Assembly: GCA_005405945.1 (NCBI GenBank)
Contig: BJHW01000002.1
Coordinates: 2,108,001 to 2,172,000, forward strand
From: Streptomyces violaceusniger
Lineage (GTDB): Bacteria; Actinomycetota; Actinomycetes; Streptomycetales; Streptomycetaceae
DNA length: 64,000 nt
Direction: 5' to 3'
Below are positions 27,074 to 34,679 of this stretch, piece after piece. The translations under genes were made by a program, and so were the position numbers. The notes beneath the pieces were generated by a model, which worked only from the letters and a program-made list of their open reading frames with translations, did no database searches and was not told the DNA's origin. Each line of letters opens with the position of its first letter. The first letter of the stretch is position 1.

Positions 27074-27808
27074 TCAGACCTGCGCCTGGCCTCCGTCGGC
27101 GAACCATTCGACGCCGTTGACGAAGCTGGAGGCGTCCGAGGCCAGGAACGTCGCCACGGCGGCGATCTCGTCCGGGTGGCCGATCCTGCCGAGCGGCACC
27201 TCCGAGGCGAACTGGTGGAGGTCCGGGCCTACGACGCCGACCAGGCCCGGGGTCTCGGTCGGGCCGGGGCTCAGCACGTTCACCCGGAACTTCCGTTCCT
27301 GCGCGCTGAGCGCCCAGCTGCGCACCAGGTTGCGCACCGCTGCCTTCGACGCGCCGTAGATTTCCAGGCTCGGTCCGGGGCGGAGGTTGGTGGTCGATCC
27401 CGTCACTATGATCGAGGCGCCGTCCGACAGCAGGGGCAGCGCCTTCTGTACGGTGAAGATCGTGCCCTTCACGTTCGTACCGAAGGTGGCGTCGATGGCT
27501 TCCTCTGTGATCTCACCGAGACGCTGAGGGACAGCGCCGCCGGCGTTGGCGACAAGCACGTCGATGCGGCCCGCCTCCTCGCGCACGACCGAGTAAAGGT
27601 CATCGAGGTCCGTCTGCACCGAAACATCGGTCCTCACACCGGTGGCCGCCGGACCGATCTCAGCGACGGCCGCGTCGAGCGGTTCCTGACGGCGACCGGC
27701 CAGGAACACCCGTGCCCCCTCCGCGGCGAACCGCCTGGCGGTGGCAAGCCCAATGCCGCTGTTGGCTCCGGTGATCACTGCCACCTTGCCTGCGAGTACT
27801 TCCGTCAT
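27074..27808 (-). CDS. SDR-family oxidoreductase
   Basis: ATG at 27808; 244 residues, complete. TGANSGIG (cofactor), D-V after GVRTDVS, VLVANAGG, serine in IIVTGSTT, catalytic YGASK (residues about 151-155) and SPGPTETPG, ending ASSFVNGVEWFADGGQAQV. Arginines after the second strand (AGRRQEP) suggest NADP(H). It is divergent from a TetR gene; the 25-bp inverted repeat between them covers its promoter. The layout is typical of a TetR-repressed SDR responding to an electrophile or antibiotic. Confidence 0.9.
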   Translation of the reverse strand: MTEVLAGKVAVITGANSGIGLATARRFAAEGARVFLAGRRQEPLDAAVAEIGPAATGVRTDVSVQTDLDDLYSVVREEAGRIDVLVANAGGAVPQRLGEITEEAIDATFGTNVKGTIFTVQKALPLLSDGASIIVTGSTTNLRPGPSLEIYGASKAAVRNLVRSWALSAQERKFRVNVLSPGPTETPGLVGVVGPDLHQFASEVPLGRIGHPDEIAAVATFLASDASSFVNGVEWFADGGQAQV

Positions 27809-27826
27809 GACACGCCCACTCCTCTA

Positions 27827-27881
27827 ATTCTTGACTGGTTCGTCCATAACGCTAACCGTTATGGACGAACCAGTCAAGAAT
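27827..27881. promoter_or_regulatory. 25-bp perfect inverted repeat, TetR operator region
   Basis: Two identical 25-base arms (27827-27851 and 27857-27881) flank the 5-base centre CTAAC, exactly between the divergent SDR and TetR genes. Arms begin ATTCTTGACTGG and end CCATAACG next to the centre. TTGACT sits near the outer end of each arm on opposite strands and could serve as a -35 box for each gene. Ordinary TetR operators have arms of about 6-10 bp. Confidence 0.85.
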
Positions 27882-27896
27882 GGGTAGGCTGTCCCC

Positions 27897-28493
27897 ATGG
27901 CACGACCCAGGAAGTTCGATGAGCAGCAGGTACTGGACACTGCCCGGGAGCGGTTCTGGTCGGGTGGGTACGCCGCCACGCGCATGGAAGACATCGCCGA
28001 GGCAACGGGGCTCGGCAAAGGCAGCCTGTACGGCGCGTTCGGCGGAAAGCGGGAACTGTTCCACCGCGTGTTCGACGAGTACTGCGGCTCCGTCGTCGAT
28101 GCCGTGAGCCGGCAACTGCGCGGCAACGACGCGGACGCCTACGCGCGGCTGTCCGCCCACGTGTACGCGATGGCGGCGGCGACTGCCGCAGACACCGCCC
28201 ACCGCGGATGTCTGTTGGCCAAGGGCGCCGCCGAGCTGGCCGAACACGACGAGACGGTGGCCAAGCGGGCGCGCGCGGCCATCGAGGCGCTGCAGGCGCT
28301 GCTGGAGGGCGAGATCGCGGCCTGTCAGCGCAATGGCGATATTGCCGCGGACGCGGATCCCGGAGAGCTGGCTGCGCTGGTGCTCGCCGTACTGCGCGGC
28401 ATCGAAGCGCTGGGCAAGGCCGGAGCGAGCGAGGAGACGCTGACCGATATCGCCCGGACAGCCCTTGCCGTACTGCCCCGCCCCGCTCACTGA
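27897..28493 (+). CDS. TetR/AcrR-family regulator
   Basis: ATG at 27897, 16 bases after the inverted repeat; 198 residues. The HTH (FDEQQVLDTARERFWSGGYAATRMEDIAEATGLGKGSLYGAFGGKRELF) is followed by a helical ligand domain with HRGCLLAKGAAELAEHDETVAKRARAAIEALQALLEGEI, typical of the NemR/YxaF-like subgroup that pairs with SDRs or quinone reductases. Likely autorepressed through the 25-bp repeat and controlling the SDR at 27074-27808. Complete. Confidence 0.9.
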   Translation: MARPRKFDEQQVLDTARERFWSGGYAATRMEDIAEATGLGKGSLYGAFGGKRELFHRVFDEYCGSVVDAVSRQLRGNDADAYARLSAHVYAMAAATAADTAHRGCLLAKGAAELAEHDETVAKRARAAIEALQALLEGEIAACQRNGDIAADADPGELAALVLAVLRGIEALGKAGASEETLTDIARTALAVLPRPAH

Positions 28494-28660
28494 GCTTCTT
28501 CGATCCGGCATCAGCGAGTCCACTGCTCACGCCTACACCACAGCGGTCACCGACCTGCTCGCCGAGCGCGCACCGGGCCTGCCCAAGGCCCTGCGCGAAG
28601 CCGACCCGGACTTCGTCCTGCTGGACGGCACCCTCGCCGAGTGCGACGGAACACGCCCGT
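28490..28660 (+). mobile_element. IS5-type transposase N-terminal fragment
   Basis: The frame gives LLRSGISESTAHAYTTAVTDLLAERAPGLPKALREADPDFVLLDGTLAECDGTR. The layout HTH-like STAHxY, LLAERAPGL, then VLLDGTLAECD (first catalytic Asp) is that of DDE transposases of the Streptomyces IS5 group. It stops at DGTR and runs into an aldehyde dehydrogenase fragment. The reverse-oriented C-terminal counterpart type is at 17.2-17.4 kb. Confidence 0.6.
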
Positions 28661-28890
28661 CGTGCCGACCATGACCGCCACGTCATGACGGCCGCCTCCG
28701 GCACGATCAAGAACCTCACCCTCGAACTCGGCGGCAGCGACCCGGCCGTCGTCCTGGACGACGCCGACATCGGCGCCACCCTCGACCGCATGCTCAAGGG
28801 TGTGTTCGCTCCGCCGGTCAGATCTGCTTCGCGGTGAAGCGGATCTACGTGCCCCGCTCGCGCTACGACGCCTTCGCGGGGCGGACCCCC
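28661..28890 (+). pseudogene. Aldehyde dehydrogenase fragment
   Basis: The plus strand gives RHVMTAASGTIKNLTLELGGSDPAVVLDDADI, then, after a frameshift near 28810, SGQICFAVKRIYVPRSRYDAF. LELGG carries the general-base glutamate and GQICF the catalytic cysteine of the ALDH superfamily. Only about 75 of about 480 residues remain. Flanked by an IS5 fragment on one side and a TIM-barrel isomerase fragment on the other. Confidence 0.65.
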
Positions 28891-28939
28891 CACGCCCAGG
28901 CCAGGTCGTCCAGAAAGACGTCCTCCAGTTCACGGTTGG

Positions 28940-29170
28940 CTACTGGTTGCTGAAGGCGGCGTCGAAGGATGCCTCGGGGAGCTTCCACAGCAGGGAGCGG
29001 ATGTACCGCAGGGCTTCGGCGGCGCCGTGCAGGCGGTCCATGCCGGCGTCTTCCCACTCGATCGAGACGGGACCGGCGTAGCCGATCGAGGCGAGCGCCC
29101 GGAAGGCGTCCTCCCAGGGGATGTCGCCGTGTCCGGTCGAGACGAAGTCCCAGCCCCGGCGTCCTCGGTC
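28940..29170 (-). pseudogene. Sugar phosphate isomerase/epimerase, C-terminal fragment
   Basis: The minus strand ends with DFVSTGHGDIPWEDAFRALASIGYAGPVSIEWEDAGMDRLHGAAEALRYIRSLLW, the last strands of a xylose-isomerase-like TIM barrel (GHGDIPW and SIEWED with metal-ligand Glu). It is joined in frame-shifted fashion to a Gfo/Idh/MocA fragment upstream, so most of the barrel is gone. Confidence 0.6.
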
Positions 29171-29610
29171 TCGACGGGTGTTCGCTCGCCGTGCGCGTCG
29201 CCGCTGAAGGAGGGGCCGGAGGCGACGGGTCTGGTGGGATGGGCGATGGAGGTGCTGGCGGTCACGGCGGTGAACCGCTCGCCGGAGACGAACTCGGCCA
29301 GGTCTGGTGGCGATCGGCTTCTCGACGACCATGTGCAGCCCGCCCCGGCCACGGTGCGCGCGTAAGTGATGTGGGTGTCGTTGGGCGTGCAGAGGTGCAC
29401 CACGTCCGGCCGTGCCTGAAGCAGCTCGGGCAAGCTCGGGTACCCGGTCGGGACGCCCCACTGCTCCGCGGCTTCCCGAGACCGCTCGGGGCGGGAGCCC
29501 AGAACGCCGACGACCGTGGCACCGGCGTCTCGGGCCGCGCGCAGATGCGCCGCCGCGATCATGCCGGTCCCGATGATGGCCACCCGGGGCGGTTCCGGTC
29601 GAGCGCTCAC
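29170..29610 (-). pseudogene. Gfo/Idh/MocA oxidoreductase with internal deletion and frameshift
   Basis: GTG at 29610 overlaps the preceding stop and gives RVAIIGTGMIAAAHLRAARDAGATVVGVLGSRPERSREAAEQWGVPTGYPSLPELL and VHLCTPNDTHITYA, a good NAD(P)-binding half. It shifts near 29340, where the next frame shows HMVVEKPIAT (the EKP catalytic motif), then a deletion leads to RFTAVTASTSIAHPTRPV and a junction with an isomerase end. It belonged to a sugar/inositol-type oxidation operon with TIM-barrel isomerases. Confidence 0.65.
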
Positions 29611-29815
29611 TCGGCGCCTCCTGCCGTGGCCGTGAAGTAGGGGTGCTGTCGCAGGAACGCCAGCGATACGGCGCTGCTCTCCGTGGGGGTGCCGATGTTC
29701 GGCACGTCCACCTCGATGATGAACCAGCCGTCGAAGGCATCGGGGAGCGCGGCGAGGACGGCGTCGAAGTCGATCGCGCCGCGTCCGGACTCGTCCGCGG
29801 TGCTGGAATGCCGAT
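29607..29815 (-). pseudogene. Second sugar phosphate isomerase/epimerase C-terminal fragment
   Basis: The minus strand reads DESGRGAIDFDAVLAALPDAFDGWFIIEVDVPNIGTPTESSAVSLAFLRQHPYF then a stop overlapping the Gfo/Idh GTG (GTGA). GWFIIEVDVPN is the typical end of IolE/IolI-like TIM barrels. The 5' part is replaced by a cation-transporter fragment at about 29815. With the two preceding entries it marks a former polyol or amino-sugar catabolic operon. Confidence 0.55.
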
Positions 29816-30078
29816 CAGCCGCAGGGCACGGCGCTGCCGGTCCTCGCCCGTGCCGGATCCCAGATCACTACTGTCGAGGCGCCGATCTCGATCAGGGAGT
29901 CCAGGCCGAACCCAGCCGGCGCCACCAATTTCGCCGCAATCGCCGCCACGGCCAGCACCACGATGCCAACCACGTTCCAGCCCAAAGTCATGTACTCCAG
30001 CACGAAGCCCCGGCGCAGCAGGGACTCTCGGGAGATCTTCTTCCGTCGCTCACCAGGCGGGTCTCCCAACAGTCCCAC
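29815..30078 (-). pseudogene. Cation efflux transporter N-terminal fragment
   Basis: SLLRRGFVLEYMTLGWNVVGIVVLAVAAIAAKLVAPAGFGLDSLIEIGASTVVIW gives the first two membrane helices of a CDF-like/cation transporter family (FGLDSLIE with the metal-site aspartate and glutamate). After a shift it continues TGEDRQRRALRLIGI and then meets the isomerase fragment. Full proteins have about 200-300 residues; roughly a third remains. Confidence 0.6.
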
Positions 30079-30181
30079 ACGGCAAGCGGCCCGGGACAGC
30101 GGCTCCCAAGTCCCCTGGCTCCAGGTGCCTGAGCCGGGGCAGTTCGCCCTGAAGGGCGGCGCGTCGTAGGAACGCCTCGGG

Positions 30182-30910
30182 TCACAGCACTCCCAGTCCC
30201 TTGGCCAGGGTCGACAGGCCGCCGGCCAGCGCGAGCAGCAGGACGAGCTGCCGGGCCCGGCTTTCCGGGACGCGCTCGGCGAGCACCTTGCCGGTGACCG
30301 CGCCCACTGCCATGGCGACTACCGCTGTCGTCCACCCCGTCGAGCCCAGTCGCGGCACGCCGTTGGCCGCTATGGAGAAGGCGTTCACGACGATGCCGTA
30401 GAACTGCGCGTTCGGCACGAACTCGTGGACGGTCCAACCGGCGTTCATCGCGTAGAGGGAGAGTGGCGGGCCGCCCAGGCCGGCCGAGGCGTTCATGAAG
30501 CCGCCCGTCGCGCCCGCGGCCACGGCCCCCTTGGTACTGGTCAGGGCTGACACGCGCAGGCCGCGCATCACCAGCAGCACGGCCAGGGTTACCAGGAGGC
30601 CCATCGCGATGGGCAGGACGGGGTGCGGTAGTTGGGCGGCCACCCATGTCCCTGCCGGGACGGCGCACGCGGACGCAACCACCAGTGGCACCATCGCCGT
30701 GAGCCGCACCCGCCGCCACCTGCCAACGAGGCCGACGGCACTGATGGCGCCGGCCGCGCAGTTGGCCAGGGCGACGCCCTGGGCCGGTCCGAGCAGCAGT
30801 ACAAGGGCGGGCACGGCGACGAGCGCGAAGCCCATCCCGGTCAGCCACTGCACGCAGGCGCCCACCATGACCGTGCCTCCGAGGAGCAGCTGCGCCATGC
30901 CGACGGTCAT
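30182..30910 (-). CDS. TauE/SafE-family sulfite/organic-anion exporter
   Basis: ATG at 30910 overlaps the MaoC stop (ATGA); about 242 residues with seven or eight hydrophobic helices. Family motifs include the two related halves, ACVQWLTGMGFALVAVPALVLLLGP and GATGGFMNASAGLGGPPLSLYAM. TauE/SafE proteins move sulfite, sulfoacetate or other small anions across the membrane. It is co-translated with a MaoC-type hydratase and the tail of an MFS gene; the substrate may be an organic acid. Complete. Confidence 0.85.
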   Translation of the reverse strand: MTVGMAQLLLGGTVMVGACVQWLTGMGFALVAVPALVLLLGPAQGVALANCAAGAISAVGLVGRWRRVRLTAMVPLVVASACAVPAGTWVAAQLPHPVLPIAMGLLVTLAVLLVMRGLRVSALTSTKGAVAAGATGGFMNASAGLGGPPLSLYAMNAGWTVHEFVPNAQFYGIVVNAFSIAANGVPRLGSTGWTTAVVAMAVGAVTGKVLAERVPESRARQLVLLLALAGGLSTLAKGLGVL

Positions 30911-31398
30911 GTGCCGTCGCGCGTACGCAGCAGGTTCACGACGGTCACGCGCAGCACCACCTCGTCGCCCTGGTCGACGAGCTCGGCGAGGGTGCGTACG
31001 ATGCCGCGCTGCGGATCGGAGCGCGAGAGCCGGGTGTCGAGGGTGCGCAGGCGCAAGTGGAGCTTGTCGGCGGGGCGCACGGGCTTGAGCCAGCGCAGTT
31101 CGTCCACCCCGGGGCTGCCGAGACTGGCGACCGTCGACAGGTAGTGCCTGGCGAACAGCTGCATCATCAAGGCCACGGTGTGCCACCCGCTGGCGACCAG
31201 CCCGCCGAACGGCCCCTGCTTCGCCGCGACGGGATCGACGTGGAAGGACTGGGGGTCGTACTGGGAGGCGAAGCCGATGATCTCCTCCTCGGTGACCGCG
31301 ACGTTGCCGTACTCATAGGTCGCGCCCGCCGTGTAGTCCTCGAAATAGCGGTCGTCGATGGGGGTGGTGAATCCGTCGGTTCCCTGATGGTCGTTCAT
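30907..31398 (-). CDS. MaoC-family (hot-dog) dehydratase
   Basis: ATG at 31398; 163 residues. DRYFEDYTAGATYEYGNVAVTEEEIIGFASQYDPQSFHVDPVAAKQGPFGGLVASGWHTVALMMQL holds the hydratase-2 motif YDPQxFHxD...FGGLxASGWHT with catalytic Asp and His. Likely a (R)-specific enoyl-CoA hydratase acting on a carboxylic acid, possibly linked to the coupled TauE/SafE exporter. Start and stop overlap both neighbours, showing one operon. Confidence 0.88.
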   Translation of the reverse strand: MNDHQGTDGFTTPIDDRYFEDYTAGATYEYGNVAVTEEEIIGFASQYDPQSFHVDPVAAKQGPFGGLVASGWHTVALMMQLFARHYLSTVASLGSPGVDELRWLKPVRPADKLHLRLRTLDTRLSRSDPQRGIVRTLAELVDQGDEVVLRVTVVNLLRTRDGT

Positions 31399-31628
31399 AT
31401 CTCCCTGTCCTTGTGATTTCCGGGCAGCAGGGCTGCGGGGAGGAGGCCGAGGACCGCGACTGCGGCCAGGAGCCGCAAGGTGGTTCCTGCGGAGGCGGCA
31501 GTGCCGGCGTTGGTGGCGACGGCGATGCCGAGGGTGGGGCCGATGTTCGTCGCGGTCTGTTTGAGGCCGCCGACGGCTCCGGCGTACCCGGGTGGAGCGT
31601 CGCCGACGACCGTCCCGTGCGGGGACAA
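31395..31628 (-). pseudogene. MFS transporter, C-terminal fragment
   Basis: The last 77 residues (PPGYAGAVGGLKQTATNIGPTLGIAVATNAG, LRLLAAVAVLGLLPAALLPGN) are the end of a 14-helix MFS pump (A-x-x-G-x-x-QT-x-x-x-x-GPTLG). Sequence upstream of about 31630 is unrelated. Its stop overlaps the MaoC start, so the original operon was MFS-MaoC-TauE. The junction at about 31630 removed at least 400 residues. Confidence 0.7.
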
Positions 31629-31742
31629 GGACGCCGCCGTCCTGATCGATCACGCGGCTGGAGGGGACACCACCGGGCGAGCGGACAGCCGCGCCTACCC
31701 GGGTCCGGGGCGACCGCCTTCGCGGCGTTCCACGGCTTGCGG

Positions 31743-33179
31743 TCACGCCGGAGCGGACGACATCCCGCGATCGGGCGCGGGCGCCTTGTCCTCATCCTGT
31801 TGCTGCCTGGGCAGCGCCGCCGTGAGCACCAGGGCCAGCAGCGTCACCCCGATGCTCACCATGATCGTCCTGACGGTGGCGGACTGGTATCCGTGGTCCG
31901 GCAGCAGGGAGAAGAACACGGTGCCGAACAGCGCGATCCCCATGGCCTGGCCGAGTTGGGCGGTGGTGTTGACCAGGCCGGAGGCGGCGCCGGCCTGCTG
32001 CGGCTGGATCTGCCCCATCGCCGTGCCGAACAGTGCGTTGAGCACGCCGCCGATGCCGAAGCTGAAGAAGATGATGGGGCCGAGCATCTCCCACACGTTC
32101 AGATTGTCTCCCGCGGCGTGGATCACCAGGGCGATGGAGGCCAGGCTCACCGCCAGCACCGCGGTCATGACCGTGAGGAAGGAGCGTCCGATCTTGGCGG
32201 CCACATTCATCGCCAGGGCGTTGCCGACGATGATGCCGATCACCCCGGGGGCGAAGGACAGCGAGGCCTGGACCGGCGAGAATCCGAGCCCGAGCTGCAG
32301 GTACAGGGTCAGCATGAAGAACACGCCGATCGCCGTCTGGGTCCACAGCATCACGGTCAGGCTGGACCACAGGCTGCGCACCCGCATCATGGCCGGCGGG
32401 ACCAACGGCTCGCCGCCTCGCCTCTCCTGACGGCGTTGGTGCACCGCGCAGAGGCCGGCCAGCGGCACCGCCGCGACCATCAGCAGGATCGACCACAGCG
32501 GCCATCCCATCTCCCGGCCTTGCACCAGTGGATAGAACACTGCGAACCCGGTGGCGGTCAGCAGCGCCAGACCGCCGAGGTCCAGCCGGTGGCGCAGGGA
32601 GCCCGGGCGGGTCTGCATGGTCGCCAGGGCGCCGACCAGGCCCGCCACCCCGATCGGGATGTTGACCAGGAAGATGGCGCGCCAGCCCGACCCGAACAGG
32701 TCGGCCTCGGTCAGCACGCCGCCCAGCAGGGGCCCGGCGAGCCCGCCGAGCGGGAAGGCCCCGGCGTACAGGCCCATGGCCTTGGGGCGCTCGGCCTCGT
32801 CGAACTCGGTGTGGATGAACGACAGGACCTGAGGCACCATCAGCCCCGAGCCGATGCCCTGCACCACCCGGGAGGCGATCAGCAGGCCGGGCTCCGGGGC
32901 CAGACCGGCGGACAGCGAGGCGAGGGTGAACACCGTCATGCCGGCTAAGAACAGTTTCTTGACGCCGTACCGGTCGCCCAGCCGGCCACCGATGATCAGA
33001 GTGAGGGCGAATCCGAGGGCGTAACCCGCGGAGATCCACTGCATCGCGGCCTCTCCGGCGCCGAGGTGGTGGTGGATGGTAGGCAGCGCCACGGCCACGA
33101 TCTGGTTGTCGATCATGTCGACCAAGACGGCCAGGACACATATCACCAGCGCCCACCACCGCAGCGGGTGCTTTTCCAT
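31743..33179 (-). CDS. MFS drug efflux transporter (DHA2, 14 helices)
   Basis: ATG at 33179 behind GAAGGAG; 478 residues. LAVLVDMIDNQIVAVALPTI (motif D1), GGRLGDRYGVKKLFL (motif A), RVVQGIGSGLMVPQVL (motif B) and GAFPLGGLAGPLLGGVL (motif C) identify a DHA2 proton antiporter of the QacA/EmrB type. The divergent TetR gene at 33310 is its likely repressor. Complete and undamaged. Confidence 0.92.
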   Translation of the reverse strand: MEKHPLRWWALVICVLAVLVDMIDNQIVAVALPTIHHHLGAGEAAMQWISAGYALGFALTLIIGGRLGDRYGVKKLFLAGMTVFTLASLSAGLAPEPGLLIASRVVQGIGSGLMVPQVLSFIHTEFDEAERPKAMGLYAGAFPLGGLAGPLLGGVLTEADLFGSGWRAIFLVNIPIGVAGLVGALATMQTRPGSLRHRLDLGGLALLTATGFAVFYPLVQGREMGWPLWSILLMVAAVPLAGLCAVHQRRQERRGGEPLVPPAMMRVRSLWSSLTVMLWTQTAIGVFFMLTLYLQLGLGFSPVQASLSFAPGVIGIIVGNALAMNVAAKIGRSFLTVMTAVLAVSLASIALVIHAAGDNLNVWEMLGPIIFFSFGIGGVLNALFGTAMGQIQPQQAGAASGLVNTTAQLGQAMGIALFGTVFFSLLPDHGYQSATVRTIMVSIGVTLLALVLTAALPRQQQDEDKAPAPDRGMSSAPA

Positions 33180-33309
33180 CACGTACTCCTTCTCTCGAGC
33201 AGAGGAAATCCCGCAGCCCACAATCAATGATCAGAACGACTGTGTCAACTGTTCATTTGATTAAATCCTGTTGTCGATTGATTCGGCCACCTGTGTGTAT
33301 GATTCGGGT

Positions 33310-33951
33310 ATGACTGTGTCGAAGCCCCGCCGGTCCCCGAAGCCGCCGGAGCGGCAGCGCGATGCGGAGCGCACGCGCAAGCTGATTCTCGACGCGGCGG
33401 TGGCGGAGTTCGCCGCGCACGGCTACGCGGGTGCCCGCATCACGGCGATCGCCAAGCGGGCGGGCGTCAACCAGCAGTTGATCTCCTACTATTTCGACGG
33501 CAAGGAGGGCCTGTTCCGGGCCATGTCGGACAGTTGGGGCGAGCGGGCGAGCAAGCTCGTCGAACCCGGCACCCCGCTGTCCGAGCAACTGCGCCGCTAT
33601 GTGCTGGAGGCGCTGGAGAACCGGGACGGCATGCGGTTGCTGGCCTGGGGCGGCCTGGAGTACACCGGCCCGGAGACGGACCCGGACCAGGCGCCCCGCG
33701 CGGAGCGTCTCGCGGAATCCGTGGCCGACATCCGTGCGCGGCAGGCGGCCGGGGCCCTGCCGCGGGAGATGGACCCGGCCTGCCTGACCGTCATGCTGAT
33801 GGCGGCGGCGATGGCCCCCGTCACCCTTCCACACGTCATCGCGGGCGTATGTGGGGACGACCCGCAGTCCCCGGAGTTCATCGAACGCTTCGCCGACCAG
33901 CTCGCCCTCCTGGTCCGCCGGCTCGGACTCGATTCCGACGGACCTGTGTGA
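33310..33951 (+). CDS. TetR-family regulator
   Basis: ATG at 33310 rather than the in-frame start at 33271; 213 residues. HTH: RTRKLILDAAVAEFAAHGYAGARITAIAKRAGVNQQLISYYFDGKEGLFRAM. The ligand domain is helical (YVLEALENRDGMRLLAWGGLEYTG). Divergent from the DHA2 efflux pump; the AT-rich gap 33180-33309 has ATTTGATTAAAT-like symmetry but no strong palindrome. Probably represses the pump. Confidence 0.9.
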   Translation: MTVSKPRRSPKPPERQRDAERTRKLILDAAVAEFAAHGYAGARITAIAKRAGVNQQLISYYFDGKEGLFRAMSDSWGERASKLVEPGTPLSEQLRRYVLEALENRDGMRLLAWGGLEYTGPETDPDQAPRAERLAESVADIRARQAAGALPREMDPACLTVMLMAAAMAPVTLPHVIAGVCGDDPQSPEFIERFADQLALLVRRLGLDSDGPV

Positions 33952-33968
33952 TGGCACGTGACGATTCG

Positions 33969-34571
33969 TTAGTGGGCTTCCAGAAGCCGTCGCACTGCGC
34001 GTCGGGCGCGTTCAGGTGCTTGCTTGTCGCGATGGAGCTGCAGGGAGTGGTTGAGAGCCAGCATGATCCCGATCAGCTCATACACCAGTTGGTCCGGGTC
34101 AGTATCCGCCGGTAGGTCGCCAACGGTGACGGCGCGACGGATGTGGATGCTCAGGTCGCGGCGCCAGAGTGAGTCCAGACCGGCGATGGCATCACGCACC
34201 GGTCCGCCGCGGTCGTCGAACTCTGCCGCCACGGCGGTGAAGAAGCAGCCGCCGGGCAGCAACTCCTGTTCCAGATACGACACCCATGCCTCACACAACG
34301 CGCTCAGGTGCGCCAGTCCCGGTGGCACACCCCGGGCTCGTTGCGGCACCGCGCGGGCGAACATCTCCGCCGCGGCGTCGACGACGGCGAGTTGCAGGCC
34401 CTCCTTCGTGCCGAAGTGGCCGAGCACGCCGGCCTTGCTCATCCCCAGTTCGGTCGCCAGCCGACCGATGGTCAGTCCCTCCAGACCATCCACGGATGCG
34501 AGAGCCAGACCACGGTCAACGATGCGCTGGCGGGTGCGGCTGGCCTCAAGGACGGAGTTGCGAGGACTCAT
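33969..34571 (-). CDS. TetR/AcrR-family regulator
   Basis: 200 residues, ATG at 34571. HTH: TRQRIVDRGLALASVDGLEGLTIGRLATELGMSKAGVLGHFGTKEGLQLAVV. The rest (ALCEAWVSYLEQELLPGGCFFTAVAAEFDDRGGPVRDAI) matches the TetR_C_16-like group in which GGCFF is conserved. Divergent from the KASIII gene at 34680, with the palindrome ACCGATCGGT between them. Complete. Confidence 0.9.
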   Translation of the reverse strand: MSPRNSVLEASRTRQRIVDRGLALASVDGLEGLTIGRLATELGMSKAGVLGHFGTKEGLQLAVVDAAAEMFARAVPQRARGVPPGLAHLSALCEAWVSYLEQELLPGGCFFTAVAAEFDDRGGPVRDAIAGLDSLWRRDLSIHIRRAVTVGDLPADTDPDQLVYELIGIMLALNHSLQLHRDKQAPERARRAVRRLLEAH

Positions 34572-34611
34572 GACAAGGCATGGTAGCCGCTCACCACCTC
34601 TTTAGCTTCCG

Positions 34612-34621
34612 ACCGATCGGT
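34612..34621. promoter_or_regulatory. ACCGATCGGT palindrome, candidate TetR operator
   Basis: A perfect 10-bp palindrome lies 40 bases from the TetR start and 58 bases before the KASIII start. The form resembles ACCGxxCGGT-type TetR/AcrR sites known in actinobacteria. Confidence 0.55.
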
Positions 34622-34679
34622 TGCTATATTCCGGCGGGCACTGCCCGACCTGCCACGCAGTCCGACCGAGGAGAACTAC

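Noticed and set aside
29817..29900. Possible small intact membrane gene
   Set aside because: It is the truncated end of the cation transporter fragment, with a deletion joint to an isomerase fragment.
31413..32948. 511-residue plus-strand frame across the MFS transporter
   Set aside because: Glutamine/histidine/arginine-rich shadow of the minus-strand transporter, with no recognisable fold.
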